DNA from: Chitinophaga sp. S165
Lineage (GTDB): Bacteria > Bacteroidota > Bacteroidia > Chitinophagales > Chitinophagaceae
Assembly (NCBI RefSeq): GCF_003182155.1
Contig: NZ_QGTG01000001.1
Span: forward strand, 1,098,390-1,162,389
Reading direction: 5' to 3'
Length of the DNA stretch: 64,000 nt
How positions within the stretch are numbered: position 1 is the first letter of the stretch; each line of letters starts with the position of its first letter. The translations under genes were made by a program, and so were the position numbers. Positions 44,267-52,785 of this stretch are shown here, one piece after another. Under the pieces are notes generated by a model. That model did not search any database. It worked only from the letters and a program-made list of their open reading frames with translations, and was not told the DNA's origin.

Positions 44267-46003
44267 ATGAAAAAGCATCTTTTACTGGTGATACCAGCCT
44301 GTTCCCTACTGGCACTATTCTCCTTCCGGCTCCTCACCGATCAAAAGAATAAAACAGCTGTTCTGTCCATAGCCACAGCTGACGGCCGGTCTTCTATAGC
44401 CTGCGCTCCCCCCGCCGGCAAAACGGTCCGGACAGATGCAAACGGCAAGTTTGCGCCGGTATTTCCGGGATGGGGAACTTATCATTACGGTATACATACT
44501 TCCAGCGATAGCGCCCAGTTCTATTTCGACCAGGGCCTGAACCTCTATTACAGCTACCACCTCACAGAAGCCCTCGCTTCTTTCAAAGAAGCTGCCAGAT
44601 ATGATACATCCTGTGCGATGGCCTACTGGGGACAGGCGCTGGCAATGGGGCCATACTATAATAGTTACTATTATGAGATGCCGGTTACTATATTTCCTGT
44701 GCTGGAAAAAATGAACCAGGCACTCCCCGGAACAGAAAAAGAGAAAGGGCTTGTAAAGGCCATGAATGAAAGATATTCTGCTGATACAAGCGACACTAAA
44801 CGCAGTGAGTTAAACCGCGCCTATGCCCGGTCGCTGGCCGCTCTGATCAAGAAACATCCTGCCGATGCGGATATAAAAGCCCTCTATGTAGACGCTGTGA
44901 TGCTCGAACACACCTGGGATTTCTGGCAAAGCGATGGTACGCCTAAAACATGGACGCCCGAACTGGTCGACTATTGTGATGATATACTGAAGCAACATCC
45001 TAACCACCCTGCTGCATTACACTACCAGATCCACCTGGTGGAAGCTTCGCGGCATCCGGAGAAAGCATTAGCGCATGCGGATAAGCTGAAGGACGCCCTA
45101 CCCGGCGTTCCTCATATGGTGCATATGTCCAGTCATATGTACCAGCGTAATGGTTTGTATGCAAAAGGGGTTGAGATAAATGAGGACGCGTCTTCGTTAC
45201 TCATCCGCTACGATTCTCTGGCATCCCATCTGAACCTGGGAATATTCGGCCTCACTCATTATGATGCTGTTGGCGCTTTCTGTGCGATGAATGCAAACAT
45301 GTATGAGAAAGGCAGGGAGATGTCCGGTCATCTTCATGATATTTTATCGACTAACTACAAATCACGTCTTTCCAGTACGTTCTTTCAATACCTGTACATG
45401 ATGCCTATGTTCAATGCTGTCAGGTCAGGCAAATGGAATGAGGTCCTTGCAATGCCGCCGCCCGATAAAGATCTCCGCTATGCCAGGTTGCTTGACCATT
45501 TCGGCAAAGGATTAGCTGCTTTACGAAAGGCTGATACAATGAATGCCATCCATCACTTAGGCCAGCTGCAGGAACTAACAGATGATAAGTCCCTTGCGAG
45601 CAGGAACCTCCCTTTTAATACAGCTATGGAATCCGCAAAGATTGCAGAGGCCATACTTGCCGGCGAGCTTCTTCTGGCGCATGGCAAGCATGATGCAGGG
45701 ATACAGTCCCTGGAAAATGCGGTATCCCTGGAGGACAATATGATCTACCGTGAGCCGAAAGAATGGCCGATCCCTGCACGTCATTTCCTCGGTGCAGGCC
45801 TGATAAAGCTTAATAAGGCGGTTAAGGCGGCACAGGTATATCGTGATGACCTTGTGCGAAATCCAGGTAACGGATGGGCCTTTCTGGGGTTATATCAAAG
45901 CCTCGCCATGCAGCACAAAGGCAGGGAGGCTGACAAATACAGGGAAGCATTGAAGCTGGCTTTTGCCACTGCGGATGAACAACCGCCTGCTTCAGTATAC
46001 TGA
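44267..46003 (+). CDS. Exported TPR-repeat protein, 578 aa
   Basis: The start MKKHLLLVIPACSLLALFS (44267) gives an N-terminal signal or anchor; an upstream GTG at 44213 is rejected. After a linker the protein is almost all helical TPR units: FDQGLNLYYSYHLTEALASF then EAARYDTSCAMAYWGQALAM, HPNHPAALHYQIHLVEAS, and a C-terminal set ending AAQVYRDDLVRNPGNGWAFL. This pattern is common to Bacteroidota and Proteobacteria proteins of unknown role, located in the periplasm. Its partners are unknown. It is divergent from the gene at 43452-44135. Confidence 0.88.
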   Translation: MKKHLLLVIPACSLLALFSFRLLTDQKNKTAVLSIATADGRSSIACAPPAGKTVRTDANGKFAPVFPGWGTYHYGIHTSSDSAQFYFDQGLNLYYSYHLTEALASFKEAARYDTSCAMAYWGQALAMGPYYNSYYYEMPVTIFPVLEKMNQALPGTEKEKGLVKAMNERYSADTSDTKRSELNRAYARSLAALIKKHPADADIKALYVDAVMLEHTWDFWQSDGTPKTWTPELVDYCDDILKQHPNHPAALHYQIHLVEASRHPEKALAHADKLKDALPGVPHMVHMSSHMYQRNGLYAKGVEINEDASSLLIRYDSLASHLNLGIFGLTHYDAVGAFCAMNANMYEKGREMSGHLHDILSTNYKSRLSSTFFQYLYMMPMFNAVRSGKWNEVLAMPPPDKDLRYARLLDHFGKGLAALRKADTMNAIHHLGQLQELTDDKSLASRNLPFNTAMESAKIAEAILAGELLLAHGKHDAGIQSLENAVSLEDNMIYREPKEWPIPARHFLGAGLIKLNKAVKAAQVYRDDLVRNPGNGWAFLGLYQSLAMQHKGREADKYREALKLAFATADEQPPASVY

Positions 46004-46035
46004 TATATACCTGTGCAGCACCAGCATATCGGTCA

Positions 46036-46404
46036 TTAGCGGAGTGAAAATTCTCCGAAGTGCCAGAGAACGCCTGAGGGATCGTGCACGAAACATTCCT
46101 TTCCCCAGTCTTCCGTCCGGACCGGCGTCAGTTTCACACCTTCATACTTAGTGGTCAGGTCAAGCGCCACCAATTCTTTCCAGAAGCGCTCTACGTCGTC
46201 AACTTCTAAAAAGATCATCGAATTATCTATCCAGTCCTGTACGTAGGCGTCCTGTAAATAGAAGGCTAAAGTTCCGGATTTGAACACAGACATATTGTGC
46301 GAGAGTACACTTTCTTCGAAACCCAGGTCCCTGTAAAAACTGCGAGATGTTTTAAAATCCTTAGCGCCAATGAAAGGCCGGATAGATACAGCTTTATGTT
46401 CCAT
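46036..46404 (-). CDS. VOC (glyoxalase/bleomycin-resistance) superfamily protein, 122 aa
   Basis: The start MEHKAVSIRPFIGAKDF (46404) is chosen over an upstream frame start. A single VOC unit is seen: SIRPFIGAKDFKTSRSFYRD then LGF, MIFLEVDDVERFWKEL, and the closing CFVHDPSGVLWHFGEF. The usual C-terminal metal Glu is present as GEF. Members bind or detoxify small molecules or sequester antibiotics; substrate is not predictable. It is preceded by a strong terminator that isolates it from the beta-helix gene. Confidence 0.88.
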   Translation of the reverse strand: MEHKAVSIRPFIGAKDFKTSRSFYRDLGFEESVLSHNMSVFKSGTLAFYLQDAYVQDWIDNSMIFLEVDDVERFWKELVALDLTTKYEGVKLTPVRTEDWGKECFVHDPSGVLWHFGEFSLR

Positions 46405-46445
46405 GGTTTTCACTTTAGTGATTGCCGATAGTGGCGGTACTAAAG

Positions 46446-46485
46446 ATATCATAAAGCCCGGACAAATCTCCGGGCTTTATGATAT
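46446..46485 (-). terminator. 16-base-pair hairpin terminator
   Basis: ATATCATAAAGCCCGG (46446-46461) pairs completely with CCGGGCTTTATGATAT (46470-46485) around an 8-base loop. It lies 31 bases after the stop of the beta-helix gene on the minus strand and upstream of the VOC gene. Confidence 0.85.
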
Positions 46486-46515
46486 TCATGAAATTTTCAC
46501 CATCGGATGAATATA

Positions 46516-47904
46516 TTATTTCTTCCTGTAACCAGCGGTCCCCATTGTGGACCCAGCCAGCGGTTGATAATAAACCGCATCTGCCTTTGACGATAGCCAT
46601 GTGGGGTATTTCTTATTCGCCAGTGTACCGGTGCCTTCTACCGCAGCAGCGCCGTCTTCTACATAAATGTAATTTTTCGGGTAGATGGTAGCGGCAGCGT
46701 TGAGTGGACGGATAAACGCATTCGCGTTGATGATCTGGGCGCTCTTCATACCGGTGCTGCCATTCAGACGGAGACTGTTGCCCTTAGTAACAGCAATAGT
46801 ATTGTTTGTGAAACGTACTACTGCATTGGCCGTACCTCTCAGGCTCACACCATCCAGCTGGTTACCTCTGAACAGGTTGTTGTTCATGATATGGGTAGCG
46901 CCGTTTTCGCCGGAACCATAGAACTGCAGCATCTCACCCCAGCCATCGTGTACGTAGTTATCGTGTGTATTTGTGTTGGTCGTGCGTCCACCTATCAGAA
47001 TACCTCCGTTATGTGAGCTATTCTTCTGCATGCCCCAGTTGGTTACTTCGTTGTTGTAAACTTCCATCTGATCGGCAGCAGCGGTCTGAATACCATCGAG
47101 CCCGATATTCTGCACTTTGTTGTTGTAGATCTTCACATTTCTCCAGATGATCGGCTGCACGTACTGGTGTCCGCCTGCCATTCCGGATGTTGCGCCATAG
47201 TAAGGCACATTGGAAGTCAGGTCCCAGTAAGTAGCAGTGTGCCCGATATACATTGCTTCATTGGTAGTGCCTTTGATCAGCAGATCATGTATTTTCAGAT
47301 TCATCATAGTGGTGTTAGGATATGCTGTTGTAGCATCTCCTTTTACAGGATCAGTTTTTGCTACGATACCATTGCCACCGTTTTGAATAGTAAGATTGGA
47401 TACTTCGATATTATCTGTTTTGTTGCCCAATTGCAGGTCATAATAAGAAGCTTTCGCTGCCTGCGTAGAGCCACTGATAACAATGCTCGATTGTCCTGAC
47501 TGTCCGCCGAAACGGATATAATGACAGTTCCAGAACACACATGCCACACCGTATGCGCCACCGTTCCATGCGGGGTTCCCGATAGTGACAGCAGTTCCTG
47601 TCAGGTTACGGATAGTTATCGGCGCAGATGAGCTTCCACTCAGGTTCACAACCTGGACAGCCTTAAAATTACCTTTCAGATTAATGATGTCTCCGGGCTG
47701 GTAGGTTTTGCTGGTATTGTCAATAAGCAGGCGGCCATTGACATCCGGAACAAGTGTGAATTGTCTTCCGGTGGCTGTTGCAGTGACAGCCACATTGTCA
47801 CCAGTTAATTTTTCCTGTAAAGCGTCTTCTTTTTTGCAGCTGGCGGCGAGTAAAAGCACAGCTACGCCAATCATTGATTGGACAATGTGTTTACGATTCT
47901 TCAT
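46516..47904 (-). CDS. Right-handed parallel beta-helix lipoprotein, 462 aa
   Basis: The start MKNRKHIVQSMIGVAVLLLA (47904) gives a lipoprotein signal with the lipobox LLAASC (Cys about 23). The body has repeated short strand motifs (NLKIHDLLIKG, NVKIYNNKVQNIG, MEVYNNEVTNWG, NNNLFRGNQLDG) that stack into a beta helix, as in polysaccharide lyases and surface adhesins. The catalytic residues of known lyase families are not evident. Surface exposure by SusD-like export is likely, given the lipobox and Ser/Gly-rich start. It is divergent from the gene at 48009 and shares a symmetrical promoter region. Confidence 0.85.
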   Translation of the reverse strand: MKNRKHIVQSMIGVAVLLLAASCKKEDALQEKLTGDNVAVTATATGRQFTLVPDVNGRLLIDNTSKTYQPGDIINLKGNFKAVQVVNLSGSSSAPITIRNLTGTAVTIGNPAWNGGAYGVACVFWNCHYIRFGGQSGQSSIVISGSTQAAKASYYDLQLGNKTDNIEVSNLTIQNGGNGIVAKTDPVKGDATTAYPNTTMMNLKIHDLLIKGTTNEAMYIGHTATYWDLTSNVPYYGATSGMAGGHQYVQPIIWRNVKIYNNKVQNIGLDGIQTAAADQMEVYNNEVTNWGMQKNSSHNGGILIGGRTTNTNTHDNYVHDGWGEMLQFYGSGENGATHIMNNNLFRGNQLDGVSLRGTANAVVRFTNNTIAVTKGNSLRLNGSTGMKSAQIINANAFIRPLNAAATIYPKNYIYVEDGAAAVEGTGTLANKKYPTWLSSKADAVYYQPLAGSTMGTAGYRKK

Positions 47905-47924
47905 GTTAATGTTATGGTTAAAAT

Positions 47925-47968
47925 TTTGCGCAAGATAGTAAACCGATGCGACTATTTTTCTATCTTGC
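47925..47968. promoter_or_regulatory. Divergent promoter region with mirrored TATCTTGC elements
   Basis: TATCTTGC occurs on the minus strand at 47937-47930 and on the plus strand at 47961-47968, each followed by an A/T-rich run, 26 and 41 bases before the two divergent starts. The flanks form an imperfect inverted repeat (TTTTGC..AAGATAG and CTATCTTGCAAAA). Confidence 0.45.
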
Positions 47969-48008
47969 AAAAATTACTGAAAGGAGTACTAACAGAATCA
48001 ACTATACG

Positions 48009-49247
48009 ATGAGAGCCTTTATTTATCTGCCTTTTGTCCTGAGTATATTCACTACTGTTGCGCGTTCACAGCACACGAACACTGACGGGAAACAACTGGT
48101 AAAATCCATTGATTCATTCACAAAAAAAAATTTTTACAAGTGGTTGGAATTTGAGGAAATGACTGCGTCTCATATCGACAATGGAGCTGCAACAAAATTC
48201 GATTCCTTCCGCAATAATTCTTTTGTAAAAGCGTTTACGACTTTTACAGAACAGCAGGCAACTCACTACGCAGCTGTACGGTCGTCGAAATTCGCGCAAT
48301 ACGCCGCGCCACCTCCTGCACTGCTGGCGCTTAAATGGGATACAACCGGCCAGCAATCGCCTGGTAGCACTATCAGTCATATGGACCTCTTTGCCGTAGC
48401 CTTCATCCGCACTTTCGATCCGTCAACGATCGCACAGATCACGAATTCGCTCGTAACGGCTGACATGTTTACAGATTCATCGCGCGATAAAATGTTTGCC
48501 TATTACAGCAAAAGGGATTTGTTCGGTATACGGATCTATGCGCGTCCGATCGACAATAATAACTGGCAGGTATGGGCAGCCGATCATTTCATGGCGCTTT
48601 CCTTCCGGTTTGATGCTGCAAACGGAATTGTCTCAGCGGTTAGTCACACGTACATGGACGATCCTGCATATGCGAAAATACAATGGCCTCCTTCCGTTGC
48701 GAAACCTGCCAATGAAACTGAACGTTTGCGGCAGGACATTCTGACGGAGATATGGAACAGTTATCCGGCCAACGCAGTTGAGGGGAACAGCTATTACGCG
48801 TATAGGGACATCCGCAATGAACAGGTGACAAAATTTCATAACCGTCAGCTCGCAAGGTATAAGCCGGCCAGGGAAGAACAGCTGCGTTTATTAGACGCAC
48901 CTCCTGCCGAATTGACAAATTACAAAGAGCTTACTGCGCCAGAGGACAATCTGCTGCAACACTCAGACAGTACTTATAACGCCGCTACCCTACTGTATGC
49001 CGAACAATGGATGCAAACACTTGCTATAGCAGCTGTCAGTTATTTCCAGATCGACACAAAAATATTTGCCAAACGCGTACAACGCAATGCAATATCAGGT
49101 TCTAAGACCTACGCACGCCGTCTGAATGACAATGAATGGGAAATCATGACGATCAGCGCGCGGGACGCCAGCTCCTGCATATGGAACATCAAAACAGGAT
49201 ACGCCCGGAATGGACGTTACTGGGTGTCAAAAGAACCGGGAGCCTGA
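48009..49247 (+). CDS. Exported protein of unknown function, 412 aa
   Basis: The start MRAFIYLPFVLSIFTTVARS (48009) yields a signal peptide ending near SQ. The mature part alternates helical stretches with aromatic strands (LFAVAFIRTFDPSTIAQI, LFGIRIYARPIDNNNWQVWA, and a similar late NAISGSKTYARRLNDNEWEI). The two tryptophan-containing segments look like an internal repeat, which hints at a duplicated domain. No catalytic motif is evident and I do not recognise the family. It is divergent from the beta-helix lipoprotein gene, so a shared cue is possible. Confidence 0.7.
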   Translation: MRAFIYLPFVLSIFTTVARSQHTNTDGKQLVKSIDSFTKKNFYKWLEFEEMTASHIDNGAATKFDSFRNNSFVKAFTTFTEQQATHYAAVRSSKFAQYAAPPPALLALKWDTTGQQSPGSTISHMDLFAVAFIRTFDPSTIAQITNSLVTADMFTDSSRDKMFAYYSKRDLFGIRIYARPIDNNNWQVWAADHFMALSFRFDAANGIVSAVSHTYMDDPAYAKIQWPPSVAKPANETERLRQDILTEIWNSYPANAVEGNSYYAYRDIRNEQVTKFHNRQLARYKPAREEQLRLLDAPPAELTNYKELTAPEDNLLQHSDSTYNAATLLYAEQWMQTLAIAAVSYFQIDTKIFAKRVQRNAISGSKTYARRLNDNEWEIMTISARDASSCIWNIKTGYARNGRYWVSKEPGA

Positions 49248-49416
49248 TAGAAATAAGTCTCCGTTCAGTTATTCTGAGGGTTTACCAATATGTCAAAGAA
49301 CTTTTAGCAGAATTCAGCAATAGCCGTCCGCCCTGCGCCCGGACAGTCGTCTGAATGTTGTTTTTCGCTACTATAAAAGCAAAATTAGGTTAGATCTGAA
49401 GACGATTTTGAACAAT

Positions 49417-49479
49417 GTATACAGGACGCAAAAACGCGTATGCAGGACGCAAAAACGTGTATACAGGACGCAAAAATGT
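49417..49479 (+). repeat. Tandem repeat, 3 units of 21 bases
   Basis: Units at 49417-49437, 49438-49458 and 49459-49479 follow GTATACAGGACGCAAAAACG plus one base. Unit 2 has one change in the start (GTATGCAGG) and unit 3 one in the end (AAAATGT). The 7-codon period is a by-product of 21 being divisible by 3. Confidence 0.9.
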
Positions 49480-49860
49480 GAGGACAAAATTCAGCTACAC
49501 CACTTCCAGGGGCCGGCGACAACTAAATCAGTACAAAAAAACCGGCTGTTAACCAATAACAGGACTACGGGGTTTGTTTACGATCCGGTTTGGCGTTACT
49601 GATCCGGGCAGATCTTACGTTCATCATCGTAGGAGTTCTAATATCAAAAGCGGATACCCGTAAGGGCACCTGCCTGAATGCTGAATAAACGCAATTTATA
49701 GCCCGATTACGGCAATAAGACAATTCTGAAACTCTACCTTCGCCCCAAGTCAGTAAATGCGAAAAATGGCCTATTTTTAAGCTACAACTGGCCTGTTGCA
49801 CCAACTGACATGGAATACTCCGGGCTGCCTTTCCTCTTCTGCTATCATACAAACTGGATC

Positions 49861-49950
49861 ATACAAGGCTTATACAAGGCTTATCTTACGTTCATCCTAC
49901 GTCTTTGAACGTAAGATGAACGTAAGATAAGCCTTGTATAAGCCTTGTAT
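49861..49950. repeat. 42-base inverted repeat (90-base hairpin) built from 11-base doublets
   Basis: The left arm 49861-49902 and right arm 49909-49950 are complementary at 41 of 42 positions, with a 6-base loop (CTTTGA). Each arm is itself a set of direct repeats: ATACAAGGCTT twice, then ATCTTACGTTC and a diverged copy. The right arm ends 48 bases from the stop of the NmrA-like gene. A 14-base word of the arm (ATCTTACGTTCATC) also occurs at 49612-49625. Confidence 0.95.
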
Positions 49951-49998
49951 AATGGGGACTCAAAGGAAAGCAGATCACAGACCAAAGGGATGTGTAAG

Positions 49999-50889
49999 CT
50001 ACTGCTGCGACTTATACACAGCAGCAAATTCGGTTGCAAAATCCGCGAGTTTGGTACGCCCCCATACACCGTTCCTATGCCTGTTGAAATCCTCAAATAA
50101 GACACCGCTATTGATAGCCTGTCCCATTTCCACATACGGCCCCGCGATGGCGGCCGACATGCCCGCCGCTGTCATGCCTGCGTATGTTTCTTCATCGCTG
50201 AATTGTACCCAGGGCAGGTCCGGCTTGCCGATGGAGGTTCCCAGCACTTTTACGATATCGGCCATTTCACCTTCTTCGCTCACCACATAACGATGGCTTT
50301 TACCTTCAAATGAGCCCTGTAATTCCTCTGCTGCAGCTGCTGCGATATCCCTCGGATGCACCATCACCAATTTAGTCTGGCTACTGTAATTGTTGCCCAT
50401 GATACCTGAATTCCGGATAGTACCTATATCAAAAAAGAAATTGATATAAAAGATACCTGCCCGCAAATGTTTAACGTCTACTCCATCCAGGGTATTCAGA
50501 AGCAGTTCTACATCATGCAGGCCTGCGATAGGTCCTGTGCCGCCATTGAGGTGCGCCCCTATGCTGCTAAGATTTACTACACGTTTTACGCCTGAAGCTT
50601 TAATGGCCGCCAAATAATTCTCTCCCGTTCCGGCAATATATTGCCTGTAATTGGTTGTAGCCCAGTTGGGTGGCACCATCGTGTATATCGCGTCCGCACC
50701 GGTAAAAGCGCCGGTTAAGAAGGTAACATCACTTACAGATCCTACAGCCGCCTTTGCGCCAAGCGCCTCGATATCTTTTACCTTTTTGTCATCACTGCTT
50801 ATTACGACAACTTCGTGACCATTTCTGACCAGTATTTCAGCAAGCGGCTTGCTGATATTTCCCAGCGATCCTGTTATTGTAATCTTCAT
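49999..50889 (-). CDS. NmrA-like NAD(P)-binding oxidoreductase/epimerase family protein, 296 aa
   Basis: An atypical short-chain dehydrogenase of the NmrA group. A Rossmann start is seen in MKITITGSLGNISKPL (TGSLGNIS at 6-13), followed by VVVISSDDKKVKDIEALGA and AIYTMVPPN. There is a conserved RVVNLSSIGAHL strand. The catalytic Tyr-Lys pair of classical SDRs is not evident, so it may be a redox sensor or a quinone/NADPH-dependent reductase. It is divergent from an HxlR-type regulator, the usual arrangement in which the regulator responds to electrophiles and controls the enzyme. Confidence 0.88.
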   Translation of the reverse strand: MKITITGSLGNISKPLAEILVRNGHEVVVISSDDKKVKDIEALGAKAAVGSVSDVTFLTGAFTGADAIYTMVPPNWATTNYRQYIAGTGENYLAAIKASGVKRVVNLSSIGAHLNGGTGPIAGLHDVELLLNTLDGVDVKHLRAGIFYINFFFDIGTIRNSGIMGNNYSSQTKLVMVHPRDIAAAAAEELQGSFEGKSHRYVVSEEGEMADIVKVLGTSIGKPDLPWVQFSDEETYAGMTAAGMSAAIAGPYVEMGQAINSGVLFEDFNRHRNGVWGRTKLADFATEFAAVYKSQQ

Positions 50890-50912
50890 ATGCTTTTGTT
50901 TAAATGTTTATG

Positions 50913-50926
50913 CAAAGCTATCTTTG
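50913..50926. promoter_or_regulatory. Back-to-back overlapping -7 elements for the NmrA-like and HxlR genes
   Basis: CAAAGCTATCTTTG contains TATCTTTG on the plus strand (50919-50926) and TAGCTTTG on the minus strand (50920-50913); the two share the central TA. Both are exact TAnnTTTG matches, 42 and 24 bases before the two starts. Confidence 0.65.
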
Positions 50927-50967
50927 AACAAACTTTTTAACAAGTACCTACGCCAAAGTAAGTGGTC

Positions 50968-51345
50968 ATGACAAAAGCAAAAGCATCATCAACACTGAGC
51001 CAGAATAAAGGCATTGCAGAAACGACCTGCCCGATAACTTATGTAATGAATAAGATAGGCGGTCATTGGAAATGCATTATCCTTTATTACCTCATAAGCG
51101 GCCCGAAACGCTACAGTGAATTGAAACGCTCTATACCTGCCATTACAGAGAAAATGCTGGCGGAGCATCTGAAGCAGTTAAAAGAAGATAACCTGATAAC
51201 AAAAAAGGTGGAACAGATCATGCCGCCCATTACGATCTACAGTCTTACGCCATCAGGCGAGGAATTAGGACCCGTGTTAATGGCAATGGCCGACTGGGCT
51301 ATAAAAGATAGTGAGCATTTTCAGAATCTACGGATGCAAGGTTAA
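50968..51345 (+). CDS. HxlR-family transcriptional regulator, 125 aa
   Basis: The ATG at 50968 (MTKAKASSTL) is preferred to a GTG two codons earlier. The winged helix covers about 22-110, starting CPITYVMNKIGGHWKCIILY, the HxlR hallmark, with recognition helix ITEKMLAEHLKQLKEDNLI and wing KKVEQIMPPITIYSLTPSG. A cysteine sits just before the domain in the position used for redox sensing by family members such as YodB and HypR. It is divergent from the NmrA-like gene, with both promoters overlapping, so it probably controls that gene and itself. Confidence 0.93.
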   Translation: MTKAKASSTLSQNKGIAETTCPITYVMNKIGGHWKCIILYYLISGPKRYSELKRSIPAITEKMLAEHLKQLKEDNLITKKVEQIMPPITIYSLTPSGEELGPVLMAMADWAIKDSEHFQNLRMQG

Positions 51346-51375
51346 GCTCCATATGCGTCTATGCATTTTGAATCT

Positions 51376-51852
51376 TCACTGTGCGCCTAACTGTTTTATC
51401 TTCCTATGCACAATCATGAGCGGCACGATACCGAATACGCCAAATGAACAGTCGATCATCCTCCAGAAAACCGGGATCTCTCTAACCGGTCCGGCAATTA
51501 GTGCCAACGGGATAACTAATACACAGGCAATCATTCCAAATTCAATGACCCATATGTTCCGTACCGGATCTCTTAATGGCCCGATAAAGGAGATTGCGAT
51601 CACTATATGCGCAAAAGCCATCCAGTCATAACCATACGCCAGGATCGGGTATTGTTTGTTAGTGGAACTGATCGCTTCATAACAAATTGTCAGCCAGTAA
51701 TAAAATCCTGCATTTTTATCAGGCCACCATGAGCGGACCCATTCAAGTTCTGTTTCAAGGGGAAAGGCAGTAGCGCCACTGAGAACCAGGGCAATCATGA
51801 AGAATATGATCCATCTTCTAATGGACCTTCTGTTTTTAACATCGTTATTCAT
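51376..51852 (-). CDS. Integral membrane protein of unknown function, 158 aa
   Basis: Four membrane helices are apparent (about 13-30, 78-96, 103-124, 129-148). The first loop holds the aromatic-rich LEWVRSWWPDKNAGFYYW segment, which may lie at the membrane surface. No named family is recognised. It is a single gene facing the HxlR gene, with only 30 bases between stops. Confidence 0.72.
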   Translation of the reverse strand: MNNDVKNRRSIRRWIIFFMIALVLSGATAFPLETELEWVRSWWPDKNAGFYYWLTICYEAISSTNKQYPILAYGYDWMAFAHIVIAISFIGPLRDPVRNIWVIEFGMIACVLVIPLALIAGPVREIPVFWRMIDCSFGVFGIVPLMIVHRKIKQLGAQ

Positions 51853-51925
51853 AAGCCAGGGATTAATTCACTTTGTAATACAAAGCTACAGATAAAATGA
51901 ATATGCTCAACACTTTCCTAAAAAG

Positions 51926-51964
51926 AAAAGAGGCTGTCTCAAAAGTATTGAGCAGCCTCTTTTT
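51926..51964. terminator. Strong bidirectional hairpin terminator
   Basis: AAAAGAGGCTGTCTCAA (51926-51942) pairs with TTGAGCAGCCTCTTTT (51948-51964-ish) with one bulged T and a 5-base loop. The A/T flanks give U-tracts both ways. It lies between the membrane-protein gene and the end of the reductase gene at 52062. Confidence 0.85.
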
Positions 51965-52061
51965 ATTCGGATACCTGATGGAATCAGGCAGTCATTTAAG
52001 CTATTCTGAAGACGTTAATTTATTTTTGATACATCCACTTCCTATCTATGTGCTGAAATAT

Positions 52062-52613
52062 TTATACTTTCTCATAGTCAAGCAGGATCACTCCTGACTT
52101 TGAGGTAACAGCGCCATTAAGTTTGAGGTTAGTACGATCTTTAAGATCTGCAAAAAGGGGCCTCCCTCCTCCCAGGATCACCGGATGCACTGCAAGCAGA
52201 TAATTGTCAACAAGGCCCAGGTTCATAAAAGTCGTGATCAGGCTGGCGCCTCCGTAGAGCCAGATATCTTTTCCCGGTTTGGCTTTCAGCTCCTCCACCA
52301 TACCGGCAATACCGGAAGATACATAAGTAGCGTCCTTGCTTTCTTTTGGATGCGTCGAAAAAACATATTTGCTTTTACTGTGTACGCTTTCCCAAAGTTT
52401 CTTTTCATCTGAAGATGCATCGCCGGATGGTTGGTATTGTCCCCATAGGTCGTAACTCACACGTCCGTAAAATATAGTGTCTACCCTGGCCAGGAACTCA
52501 TCAAAGTGTGCCGTTATTCCTTCTTCATCAGTTATACACCAGTCAATTTCTCCGTTAGGGCCTTCGATGAAGCCATCCAGTGTTACTGCAAGATTTAAGA
52601 TCACTTTTCTCAT
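52062..52613 (-). CDS. Dihydrofolate-reductase-like (RibD C-terminal) protein, 183 aa
   Basis: The start MRKVILNLAVTLDGFIEGPN (52613) is the standard opening of the YwjB/YyaP-type reductases of the RibD-C superfamily; an upstream extension is rejected. Later marks are DTIFYGRVSYDLWGQY, GKDIWLYGGASLITTFMNLG and the closing VHPVILGGGRPLF. These proteins share the DHFR fold and bind NADPH, but physiological substrates are mostly unknown. It is monocistronic, divergent from a DUF4287 gene and followed by a strong terminator. Confidence 0.9.
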   Translation of the reverse strand: MRKVILNLAVTLDGFIEGPNGEIDWCITDEEGITAHFDEFLARVDTIFYGRVSYDLWGQYQPSGDASSDEKKLWESVHSKSKYVFSTHPKESKDATYVSSGIAGMVEELKAKPGKDIWLYGGASLITTFMNLGLVDNYLLAVHPVILGGGRPLFADLKDRTNLKLNGAVTSKSGVILLDYEKV

Positions 52614-52735
52614 ATCGTATGGTTTATAATAATTTACTGCTATAGTATGAGCCTGCGGATCGAATGCCACCTAACAGGCGCATTTACCCCCTTAAAATGT
52701 CTTTATCATACCGCCAGGCAAGAACCAATCTCACC

Positions 52736-52743
52736 TATCTTTG
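52736..52743 (+). promoter_or_regulatory. -7 element TATCTTTG of the DUF4287 gene
   Basis: An exact TAnnTTTG match 42 bases before the ATG at 52786; no clear -33 TTG box. Confidence 0.55.
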
Positions 52744-52785
52744 TACAGGAAATCAAACTGTAATTATACACTTAATAACGGAAAT

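Larger units (their letters stand above)
49248..49998. other. Repeat-rich intergenic region, no gene accepted
   Basis: This 751-base gap contains a 3 x 21-base tandem repeat (49417-49479), a 14-base word (49612-49625) that recurs in a 90-base hairpin (49861-49950), and otherwise sequence without codon character. A 65-codon plus frame (49408-49602) simply translates the tandem repeat and is not taken as a gene. Confidence 0.7.

Noticed and set aside
44136..44315. N-terminal 60-residue extension of the exported protein at 43452-44135
   Set aside because: The extension has no exported character, overlaps the divergent TPR gene and hides a clean signal peptide starting at 44135.
49417..49479. 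Possible CRISPR array
   Set aside because: The units are contiguous with no spacers and no cas genes are nearby.
49408..49602. Plus-strand frame of 64 residues with a repeated YRTQKRV motif
   Set aside because: It only translates the 21-base tandem repeat; no start context, no codon character beyond the repeat.
51897..52097. 66-residue plus-strand frame
   Set aside because: It runs through a strong terminator hairpin and into the end of the reductase gene.
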